6,281 nt of DNA from contig JAJQAF010000102.1 in NCBI GenBank assembly GCA_021203945.1, positions 1 to 6,281 of the forward strand, read 5' to 3'. The DNA comes from Campylobacter sp. (GTDB lineage: Bacteria; Campylobacterota; Campylobacteria; Campylobacterales; Campylobacteraceae). The notes beneath the pieces are model-generated. The model saw only the letters and a program-made list of their open reading frames with translations, did no database searches and was not told where the DNA came from. The position numbers and the translations under genes are program-made. Positions within the stretch are counted from its first letter, which is position 1. Every line of letters starts with the position of its first letter. Shown piece after piece: positions 1-5,346 of the stretch.

Positions 1-143
1 CGCCCGTACCCTATGGCGTTCCAACTGAGGAACCCCAAGAGCAAGCTATCGAGAGAGCCGGTAGTAAAGCCGGAAATAAGGGGTTTGAAGCGATGAGCGG
101 TGCGATAGAGCTTTTAAATTTATATAAAAATATAGGGGCTTAA
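1..143 (+). CDS. ribH: 6,7-dimethyl-8-ribityllumazine synthase, C-terminal end (5' part outside window)
   Basis: The frame that opens at base 3 gives 46 residues and a TAA stop at 141-143. It begins [20 protein letters not shown] and continues with [10 protein letters not shown] and AIELLNLYK. This is the C-terminal signature of lumazine synthase: the family has a Gly-Val-Leu-Thr-like strand followed by EQAxxRAG and KxGNKGxEAA. The enzyme condenses 5-amino-6-ribitylaminouracil with dihydroxybutanone phosphate in the penultimate step of riboflavin synthesis and forms hollow cytoplasmic shells. Only about the last third of the roughly 155-residue protein is visible. Its stop is one base before the nusB start, so the two are probably co-transcribed. 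The same ribH-nusB-pyrF order is known in Campylobacter jejuni. Confidence 0.95.
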   Translation, partial: PVPYGVPTEEPQEQAIERAGSKAGNKGFEAMSGAIELLNLYKNIGA

Positions 144-144
144 A

Positions 145-540
145 ATGGCGACGCGTCATCAGGTTAGGCAGGCTGTAGTTTCATTGCTTTACGCACGCGA
201 GATGAGCGAGCCGAATAGCGAATTTACCGATGAATTTTTAGAAGAAAAAAAAATAAGAAACGAACAAAAGAATTTTACGTTGGAGCTTTTCGGAGGAGTT
301 TTGGATAATTGTGCGGGTATTGATGAAATATTAAATTCGCACCTTAAAGAGTGGAAAATAGATCAAATCGGTAGCGTTGAGCGCGCCATTTTAAGGCTTG
401 GAGTTTATGAAATGAAATTTACGGATACGGACAAAGCCGTCATTATCAATGAAGCTATCGAGCTTGCTAAAGAGCTTGGCGGCGATTCCGCACCGAAATT
501 TGTAAATGGTGTCTTGGACGCCGTAAAGGGCGATATATGA
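145..540 (+). CDS. nusB: Transcription antitermination factor NusB
   Basis: This 131-residue protein has the normal length of NusB. It opens with [17 protein letters not shown], the family's first helix. It also carries [14 protein letters not shown] at residues 77-90, INEAIELAK at 101-109 and [10 protein letters not shown] at 118-127, all conserved family blocks. NusB is a small all-helical cytoplasmic RNA-binding protein. With NusE (ribosomal protein S10) it binds boxA of rRNA leader transcripts and takes part in antitermination and rRNA maturation. The ATG follows the ribH stop by one base, and an AGGGG ribosome site lies inside the end of ribH about seven bases upstream, so translation is probably coupled. 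Its TGA overlaps the pyrF ATG. Nothing in it looks damaged. Confidence 0.97.
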   Translation: MATRHQVRQAVVSLLYAREMSEPNSEFTDEFLEEKKIRNEQKNFTLELFGGVLDNCAGIDEILNSHLKEWKIDQIGSVERAILRLGVYEMKFTDTDKAVIINEAIELAKELGGDSAPKFVNGVLDAVKGDI

Positions 541-1232
541 AGCTTTGCGTAGCCCTTGATATGGCTAGTCGCAAGCAAAATTTATCTTTGGTTAGTGAGC
601 TAAAAGGACTTGATGTTTGGATGAAAGTCGGACTTCGGTCGTATCTGCGCGACGGCGTGAAATTTATAGACGAGATAAAAAAAATAGATGATTTTAAGAT
701 ATTTTTAGACCTTAAACTTCACGATATACCAAATACTATGGCTGATGCGGCTGAGGTCATAGCAGGACTTGGCGTAGATATGATAAATATACATGCAAGC
801 GCCGGCAAAAGGGCTATGAGCGAGGTTATGAACCGCTTAAATTTACTTAAAAATCGTCCGCTTGTCTTGGCGGTTTCGGCGCTTACGAGTTTTAGTGACG
901 ACGGATTTAAAATCGTCTATAACGATAATATCAAAAATTTCGTGCTTAAATTTTGCGTTAGCGCCTATGAAGTAGGAGTTGACGGAATGGTTTGTTCGGT
1001 CTTTGAAAGTAAGATGATAAAGGGCGTTACAAATGCGAATTTTATCACTCTAACACCAGGTATTAGACCGTTTGGCGAAAATAAAGGCGATCAAAAAAGA
1101 GTAGCCGACATAAAAACGGCTCAACGTGAAAATAGTGATTTTATCGTAGTTGGGCGACCTATATACGAAGATGAAAATCCGCGTGAAATTTGTGAGAGAA
1201 TTTTATCTGAGATTGAAGTAAGCAATGAGTGA
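537..1232 (+). CDS. pyrF: Orotidine 5'-phosphate decarboxylase
   Basis: This 231-residue protein decarboxylates OMP to UMP, the last step of de novo pyrimidine synthesis, in the cytoplasm. The catalytic signature is intact: D58-x-K60-x-x-D63 within [15 protein letters not shown] at 6-8 and the MKVG lysine K30 bind substrate, TPGIR lies at 173-177, and the phosphate-binding GRPI is at 206-209 with R207. The length fits bacterial PyrF of the TIM-barrel fold. The start codon overlaps the nusB stop as ATGA, with AAAGG just upstream, so translation is very likely coupled to nusB. The operon appears to end here, since the next gene is a tRNA 268 bases on. No canonical rho-independent terminator with a T-run is evident after the stop. 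Confidence 0.97.
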   Translation: MKLCVALDMASRKQNLSLVSELKGLDVWMKVGLRSYLRDGVKFIDEIKKIDDFKIFLDLKLHDIPNTMADAAEVIAGLGVDMINIHASAGKRAMSEVMNRLNLLKNRPLVLAVSALTSFSDDGFKIVYNDNIKNFVLKFCVSAYEVGVDGMVCSVFESKMIKGVTNANFITLTPGIRPFGENKGDQKRVADIKTAQRENSDFIVVGRPIYEDENPREICERILSEIEVSNE

Positions 1233-1430
1233 GCCAGACTAAAATGGTGGCTTTGGAAGGATTGAAGCCAAGCCTCAATTCATCTTAATCGCATTCCTCT
1301 CATTGATTTAAAATAGAATTTTTACTTATGGTCGCAAATTTTAATGCTCAAATGAAATCTGTTGAAATTTTTGACGGCTTTTGTATTAAATTTAGCTATA
1401 TACAAATGTTTTGCGATTAATGCCAAGCGT

Positions 1431-1456
1431 GCTTAAATTTAATTTGGAATTTAAGC
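1431..1456. repeat. Perfect 9-bp inverted repeat upstream of tRNA-Ser
   Basis: GCTTAAATT and AATTTAAGC are exact reverse complements separated by eight bases. The second arm ends 21 bases before the TATAAT box of the tRNA promoter. It could be a weak bidirectional terminator for the pyrF operon or a protein-binding palindrome. No T-run follows on either strand, so neither role is established. Confidence 0.6.
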
Positions 1457-1477
1457 GATATATCAGCAGCTTTGATT

Positions 1478-1483
1478 TATAAT
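1478..1483 (+). promoter_or_regulatory. -10 box of the tRNA-Ser promoter
   Basis: A perfect TATAAT lies 17 bases before the first base of the mature tRNA, preceded by TTTGATT. This spacing suits a short 5' leader removed by RNase P. No clear TTGACA is seen at the expected -35 position, which is normal for the primary sigma factor promoters of Campylobacter, where the -35 element is replaced by a T-rich pattern. Confidence 0.65.
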
Positions 1484-1500
1484 GCGGTTTCTTATTTTAC

Positions 1501-1591
1501 GGACAGATGGGTGAGCGGCTGAAACCACACCCCTGCTAAGGGTGCAGCTCTTAATCGGGGCTCGAGGGTTCAAATCCCTCTCTGTCCGCCA
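1501..1591 (+). tRNA. tRNA-Ser (anticodon GCU), integration target of the prophage
   Basis: The acceptor stem GGACAGA/TCTGTCC pairs over all seven positions and is followed by discriminator G and an encoded CCA at 1589-1591. The anticodon stem CACCC/GGGTG encloses the loop CTGCTAA, giving anticodon GCU, which reads AGC and AGU serine codons. A long variable arm (about CAGCTCTTAATCGGGGCTC) marks it as class II, as expected for serine. The T arm is GAGGG-TTCAAAT-CCCTC. The gene is complete, so the phage insertion that begins next to it has kept or restored its 3' end. Confidence 0.96.
1563..1591. other. Probable attachment site (att core within tRNA 3' end)
   Basis: The T arm and acceptor 3' strand of tRNA-Ser, from CGAGGGTTC to the CCA, are the likely crossover region. 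A tyrosine integrase gene ends 63 bases away pointing at the tRNA, and integrases of this class typically use the 3' end of a tRNA gene. The exact core cannot be defined because the matching direct repeat at the far prophage end is outside the window. Confidence 0.5.
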
Positions 1592-1637
1592 TAAAGCCCT
1601 AAAATACGACCTTTCAAAGCACTTTTTAATCTTTTTA

Positions 1638-1650
1638 AAATCCCTCTGCC
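1638..1650. repeat. Short partial copy of the tRNA-Ser 3' end
   Basis: AAATCCCTCT at 1638-1647 repeats the ten bases 1572-1581 of the T arm exactly and is followed by GCC, as the tRNA ends in CCGCC. It lies between the tRNA and the last codon of the integrase. It could be an integrase arm site, a remnant of another att site, or chance. Confidence 0.35.
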
Positions 1651-1654
1651 TATG

Positions 1655-2536
1655 CTATGAATAAATACTAATGTTTCGATCGAAATCGTTTAAGTTCCGA
1701 TTAAGATAATTTACATATACGTCATAAATCATTTTCGTGCTTGAATGACCTAGTAAATTCGCAAGCTCGACAGGAGTTATTAAATTTCTATAAAGCATAT
1801 TCGTTGCGTAAGTGTGTCGCATAGTGTAAGGACGTCTATAATTGATATTTAGCTTTTTAAGTATCGGAAGCCAATAATTATGCTGAAATATGTAACAATC
1901 CCTATATGGTAAGCCGTATTGAGTTTCTAAAAGATATTCTTTCGTGTTTTTCCTATCCTTTAAAACAGAATAAAGAGCGTTTAAGATCGGTATCTTTCTA
2001 ATACTCTTTTTGGTTTTCGGTAACGTTTCGCCAAATCTTGATCTAGTGGCGTTAATACTTATAATCCTATTTTCTAAGTCTATATCACTATTTTTCAAAG
2101 CCAAAATTTCACCAGTTCGCATACCCGTAAAAAAACCAATATAAATAAATAACCTAAAATTTAAGCCGTATCTTTTACTTTCTTGTAAAATCGCTTGAAC
2201 TTCATTATCGGTAAAAGGCTCAATTTTTGGAGCGGTATAAGTTAACTTTTTAAGATAAACGATAGGATTTTTATCTATAATCTCATCTTGCAAGGCGATA
2301 TTAAAAATACAACTTAGAGAATTTAAATAATGCTTTTTTGATTTAGATCCAACGTCGACGATAGAATTTAACCACAATCTAATAATACTAGGCTTTATAT
2401 CTTTAATATCATAATCGAAAAAGCAAGAAAGACGATTTTTTACTATGCCTTCATTCTTGCAATAAGTAGAATACTTCCAATCATTACTTCCGAATTTTAA
2501 ATATAAATCGGCATAATGTTTAAAGCTCGTTTTCAT
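1655..2536 (-). CDS. Phage tyrosine integrase
   Basis: This 293-residue site-specific recombinase should catalyse integration and excision of the prophage at the neighbouring tRNA-Ser. Residues about 1-95 form the SAM-like core-binding domain (HYADLYLKF, and HYLNSLSCIFNIAL around 69-82). Residues about 105-293 form the catalytic domain. Active-site residues visible are R140 in FFTGMRTGEIL, a lysine near 176-177 in KTKKSIRKIP, R240 in RRPYTMRHTYAT, H264 in LLGHSSTKM and the nucleophile Y274 in YDVY. The first histidine of the HxxR box is tyrosine (Y237), a variant found in other phage integrases. The ATG overlaps the rep stop as TAATG, with a GAGGAA ribosome site inside the rep end, so it is probably co-translated with rep. 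Length and motifs are complete. It is a lambda-Int/P4-type family member rather than XerH, judging from its context and N-terminal domain. Confidence 0.93.
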   Translation of the reverse strand: MKTSFKHYADLYLKFGSNDWKYSTYCKNEGIVKNRLSCFFDYDIKDIKPSIIRLWLNSIVDVGSKSKKHYLNSLSCIFNIALQDEIIDKNPIVYLKKLTYTAPKIEPFTDNEVQAILQESKRYGLNFRLFIYIGFFTGMRTGEILALKNSDIDLENRIISINATRSRFGETLPKTKKSIRKIPILNALYSVLKDRKNTKEYLLETQYGLPYRDCYIFQHNYWLPILKKLNINYRRPYTMRHTYATNMLYRNLITPVELANLLGHSSTKMIYDVYVNYLNRNLNDFDRNISIYS

Positions 2537-3918
2537 TAAAATTCCTCACAAATCAAATATCTATCTATAAAGCTTTGAGTATCGGGATTATTTAGATCGT
2601 GTTTATCGTGATAGCGTGTAAAGTTATCCAAATTTCTATCTAACATTATGTTTTCAACGTAGGCTAGGTGTTGCGGATTAACATCTCCGCCCAAGCTTTG
2701 ATAATAATTTACCAGCTCGTAATCTTTCATCTCGGATACGGGCTTTTGGCTTAGTCCGAAAAATCTATCTACATGCTTAAACAGTCTATTTACCTCCTTA
2801 TCTATTATTCTTGCGGTAATATCTTGAGATTTAGGAAGCTTATCATCCAACCTATAAGGACTACTTTTGTATTTAGCCGGCTTTGCTTTATCGTAAGAGT
2901 GAATAAGGCGATCGCAAATATAATGCTCCAGCTTACCGTTATCGTATATTAGCCTCTCTTTTCTAGCCGGTAAATCAAGATATATATAATCGCTTTGCTT
3001 ATCCCATTCCATTATAGCTCCCTCATCGTTGATAGCGTCGTTTAAATGATAAAGATCCTGCATGGAGCTAATGAAATTTATCTTTCTATATACCCATAAA
3101 GGCACCTTAGTGCGAGACGATAAAAAGCGTCTAACCTTATGCTTTACATACCAAGCCGAAAGATCGTCCAGGCTTTGAGTGGTATTTAAATTTATAAAGG
3201 TCTTTTGAATGTATTTCATAACGTAGCCCGAAGGGTTATTAATGCTCGTCTGAAATCCGTTAAGCTCCCCGTTTCTTTCTTGCTCGGCGGTAATAGCGTC
3301 GGTCTTTAAATTTTGCGGAGCGTTGAATATATCCTTAAAGGCTTGTTTCATAAAGTCTATGGCATAAGCCGGAATGTAAAAAAGCGCATGAATATGCGGA
3401 ACCCCGTCTTTTTTATGAGGCTCGAAACATCTTATGTAAGAGTATGAGAGATTTTTAAATTTAGAACTAAAGCGCCTAAAGAATAAGCGCCATTGATGAT
3501 TTAGGATAATTACCAGATCGGATATATTAAGAGGCATATCGTTTTTAACCTTATATTTAATTTGTTCGGGCAGATATTTTCTATCTACGGCTTTAAAGGT
3601 AGAGTAATCTCCGGCTAAAGCCTTTCTGAAGCAGCCGTTTAACGTTATTGTAAGAAATACCGGAACTTGCGCCAGATCTATGCTAAAGGAGCTTAGAACA
3701 TTTACCCGGTTAGCTATCTCGGAATAATACTTCGGACTAAAGTTTGCCGACATAGAGCAATCAAGCAAACTTTTAACCTCACCTAAGTCATTAACGTAAC
3801 TTTGAGATAACATATAAGCTTTTTGATCGTCAAGCTTTGTTTGACAAAGATAAAGATCGTAAGCACTTATTCCATACAAATTTAACTCCGTAAGCCAATT
3901 AAAACTTAAAACTGGCAT
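2536..3918 (-). CDS. Rolling-circle replication initiator (HUH endonuclease)
   Basis: This 460-residue protein should nick the phage origin and start rolling-circle replication, like gpII of filamentous phages and gpA of phiX174. Three family motifs appear in order: motif 1 FLTITLNG at 88-95; the metal-binding HUH motif H175-I-H177 in GVPHIHALFY; and the catalytic YVMKYIQK, giving Y232-x3-Y236 and K239. A tyrosine pair spaced this way is the phiX174 gpA / microvirus Rep pattern. The part after about residue 290 shows nothing I recognise. The ATG at 3918 is the only sensible start: an in-frame TAA lies a few codons upstream and no other ATG intervenes. No Shine-Dalgarno sequence precedes it, only AATTAATAAAAAA. 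A gene-free hairpin region lies upstream, as expected for an origin, and the stop overlaps the integrase start. Family assignment is firm; the gene symbol is left blank. Confidence 0.88.
   Translation of the reverse strand: MPVLSFNWLTELNLYGISAYDLYLCQTKLDDQKAYMLSQSYVNDLGEVKSLLDCSMSANFSPKYYSEIANRVNVLSSFSIDLAQVPVFLTITLNGCFRKALAGDYSTFKAVDRKYLPEQIKYKVKNDMPLNISDLVIILNHQWRLFFRRFSSKFKNLSYSYIRCFEPHKKDGVPHIHALFYIPAYAIDFMKQAFKDIFNAPQNLKTDAITAEQERNGELNGFQTSINNPSGYVMKYIQKTFINLNTTQSLDDLSAWYVKHKVRRFLSSRTKVPLWVYRKINFISSMQDLYHLNDAINDEGAIMEWDKQSDYIYLDLPARKERLIYDNGKLEHYICDRLIHSYDKAKPAKYKSSPYRLDDKLPKSQDITARIIDKEVNRLFKHVDRFFGLSQKPVSEMKDYELVNYYQSLGGDVNPQHLAYVENIMLDRNLDNFTRYHDKHDLNNPDTQSFIDRYLICEEF
2542..2547 (-). 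promoter_or_regulatory. Ribosome binding site of the integrase, inside rep
   Basis: GAGGAA on the minus strand, five bases before the integrase ATG, doubles as the two glutamate codons near the C-terminus of Rep. It fixes the integrase start at 2536 and supports translational coupling with rep. Confidence 0.75.
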
Positions 3919-3947
3919 TTTTTTATTAATTTGACAAGGAAGCCCTT

Positions 3948-3979
3948 ATATGCCCCGCTCGCAGGCTCGCGGGACATAT
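3948..3979. repeat. GC-rich hairpin just upstream of rep
   Basis: ATATG pairs with CATAT, then after one C/A mismatch CCCGC pairs with GCGGG, around a 10-base loop that holds part of a tandem GCTCGC-AG-GCTCGC. This is a ten-pair stem in an AT-rich genome, 29 bases before the rep start codon. It is a candidate for the Rep recognition or nicking hairpin, or for a structure that limits rep expression. Confidence 0.7.
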
Positions 3980-4020
3980 TCGGACTTCTTATTCAGGCAA
4001 AAATAGCCCGGAAAAGATTA

Positions 4021-4053
4021 GTTTGACTTAGGGAGAGGATCCATAAATCAAAC
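4021..4053. repeat. 6-bp inverted repeat with 21-base loop
   Basis: GTTTGA at 4021-4026 and TCAAAC at 4048-4053 are exact reverse complements. The loop contains GGGAGAGGATCC. On its own it is weak. It is listed because it lies in the cluster of stems in the intergenic region. Confidence 0.4.
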
Positions 4054-4073
4054 AACTCTAAATTTAAAGCGGG

Positions 4074-4170
4074 GGCATCTATGGGCGGACTTTGTCCGCT
4101 GGGGTTTATATCACGATAGATATATTCGTTGCACGGCTCAGGAAGCTTTTATACCGCCTTATGAGATGCC
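4074..4170. repeat. Long-range inverted repeat enclosing a compact hairpin
   Basis: GGCATCT at 4074-4080 is the exact reverse complement of AGATGCC at 4164-4170, and the next two bases (AT/AT) can also pair past a bulged G. The enclosed segment contains the perfect hairpin at 4085-4099. Together they would fold into a branched structure on single-stranded phage DNA, as the origin and packaging regions of inoviruses do. Confidence 0.5.
4085..4099. repeat. Perfect 6-bp hairpin with TTT loop
   Basis: GCGGAC-TTT-GTCCGC is a perfect GC-rich stem with a three-base loop and a possible extra G-T pair at its base. No T-run follows on either strand, so it is not a typical terminator. It suits a signal read on single-stranded DNA, such as a minus-strand origin or packaging hairpin. 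Confidence 0.65.
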
Positions 4171-4181
4171 TATTCGCCTTT

Positions 4182-4201
4182 TATGGGGATAAACCCCCAT
4201 A
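4182..4201. repeat. 7-bp hairpin after the secretin stop
   Basis: TATGGGG-ATAAAC-CCCCATA is a perfect inverted repeat that begins five bases past the secretin stop codon in the direction of transcription. On the minus strand it is followed by AAAAGG rather than a T-run. It may slow or end transcription of the zot-secretin unit or protect its mRNA end, but it is not a classical intrinsic terminator. Confidence 0.6.
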
Positions 4202-4206
4202 CCCCC

Positions 4207-5346
4207 TTATAAAACCTGTATCGTTAAAGTAACTACCGAACTGATATCGCTCTCTTGCTCTACTGAAAACAGATATTTAAGCAAGAATATATCCTTTAGT
4301 ATGGGTATACCGTTTCTTTGCGTCTGTTTGGTATTTTTATTAATGCCCGAAAGCACTAAAATTTCACCCCGCTTTAACGAATACGAACTCTTTAACTCCT
4401 TTTTGGAAGTAACGGGCGTCAATGTAGATGTAGATGAAAGTAGATCTTCTAATATTAAATGTAAATCAAAGTCGATATGGTCTTTTAATATGATAGGTTT
4501 TAAATTTATCTTTAATCCTACGTCTTTATATTCGTAGCTATCCGATTTTTGAGAATTAGCATTGCTTATCTCGGTTTTAGATACTAAATAGGGTATGTTC
4601 TGAACAGCGCTAAAATATACATCGGTATGATTCTTAGCCGTTAAAAAAGGACTTGAAACTATCTTTGTAATACCGTTGGTCTGTAGTAACTGCAATACTC
4701 CGAAAAATCCCTCGTCTTTGCCCGAAATAACATTTGAATTAGTAATATAAGGAGAAGTGATAAGATTTATATAATAGGCTAAATTCCCATGATCTAAAGG
4801 CTTTAATAAAGCTTTTAGATTAGTTCCCATATCTTTAACGTTATTTAGATTGGTCTCGGTAACGGTAAGTTTAAAGCTGACCTGCTCCAAACTTTTATCT
4901 ATGCCTTTAATTGCGGATCTTATCTGATCGAATACATAATCGTCGGCTCTAAAGAAAACGGAATTTGAAGTAACCGAATAGGTAGCGTTCAGATCAAACT
5001 GATTTAAAATCCCTTTTACGTCGTTTAATACGTAATTATTTAGATCTATACGTCTTAGATCGTAATCGGGTAGTTTGGTAGAGGTTACATAATAGAAATT
5101 ATCCTTCTTGTAAAGATACAATCCCTTAGCCTCAAGCATTTTTCTAAATATGGCGATAGTTATTTGTATCTCGCTCTCGTAGATAAAATAATACTCGCCT
5201 TGATGAATGCTTTCGTCCGTAACTATGGCGATATTGTTATATTTACTGGTAAGTCTGGCAAAATCTAATAGATCCGTATAAATTTCAGCGCAATATAAAT
5301 TGCTAAAACAGATTAACGGGAGTAAGAGACGGGCTATTCTTTTCAT
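4207..5346 (-). CDS. Filamentous phage secretin (pIV/GspD-type outer-membrane channel)
   Basis: This 379-residue protein should form the multimeric outer-membrane channel through which phage particles leave. It begins with a signal peptide, MKRIARLLLPLICFSNLYCA, probably cut before E21, so it is exported. Residues about 22-155 resemble the N-domains of secretins (periplasmic; VRRIDL-like strand followed by a helix). The secretin core follows, with KIVSSPFLTAKN at 228-239, YEYKDVGLKINLKP at about 271-284, the RGEILVLSGI strand at about 326-335 and the gate-region motif GIPILKDIFLLKYLF at 346-360. Length matches f1 pIV (about 430) rather than the longer type II GspD. I start at the ATG at 5346 because AAAGG lies eight bases before it. 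The upstream GTG at 5355 overlaps that site. The start lies inside the end of zot, so the two are probably translated together. Confidence 0.9.
   Translation of the reverse strand: MKRIARLLLPLICFSNLYCAEIYTDLLDFARLTSKYNNIAIVTDESIHQGEYYFIYESEIQITIAIFRKMLEAKGLYLYKKDNFYYVTSTKLPDYDLRRIDLNNYVLNDVKGILNQFDLNATYSVTSNSVFFRADDYVFDQIRSAIKGIDKSLEQVSFKLTVTETNLNNVKDMGTNLKALLKPLDHGNLAYYINLITSPYITNSNVISGKDEGFFGVLQLLQTNGITKIVSSPFLTAKNHTDVYFSAVQNIPYLVSKTEISNANSQKSDSYEYKDVGLKINLKPIILKDHIDFDLHLILEDLLSSTSTLTPVTSKKELKSSYSLKRGEILVLSGINKNTKQTQRNGIPILKDIFLLKYLFSVEQESDISSVVTLTIQVL

Larger units (their letters stand above)
1233..1500. other. Intergenic spacer between pyrF and tRNA-Ser
   Basis: No credible coding region is seen on either strand in these 268 bases, which are AT-rich. 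Just after pyrF, an imperfect hairpin (TTGAAGC-CAA-GCCTCAA, one mismatch, 1262-1278) sits in a GC-richer patch. No T-run follows it, so it is a poor rho-independent terminator. Further on are a perfect 9-bp inverted repeat (1431-1456) and the TATAAT box of the tRNA. The rest shows nothing recognisable. Confidence 0.7.
3919..4206. other. Phage intergenic region: candidate origin and packaging signal
   Basis: These 288 bases between the secretin and rep genes contain no credible ORF. The longest ATG frame I found here is 13 codons (4200-4159, minus). They are rich in inverted repeats: 3948-3979, 4021-4053, 4085-4099, 4074-4170 and 4182-4201. Filamentous phages keep their plus- and minus-strand origins and the packaging hairpin in one such non-coding region near the replication gene. 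The position directly upstream of rep and the density of stems fit this. No nick site could be identified by sight, so the role is inferred. Any rep promoter should also lie here, but I see no convincing -10 and -35 pair. Confidence 0.6.

Noticed and set aside
4159..4200. 13-codon minus-strand ORF MGVYPHKRRIGIS
   Set aside because: It sits over the intergenic hairpins, has no known family resemblance and no membrane or signal segment; too short to call.
4182..4201. Rho-independent terminator after the secretin
   Set aside because: The stem is good, but the sequence following it on the minus strand is AAAAGG and on the plus strand CCCCCTTA; neither is a T-run. Kept as an inverted repeat only.
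4301..4537. 78-residue plus-strand ORF
   Set aside because: It lies wholly inside the secretin gene on the opposite strand, has no family features and no convincing ribosome site; it is a shadow frame.
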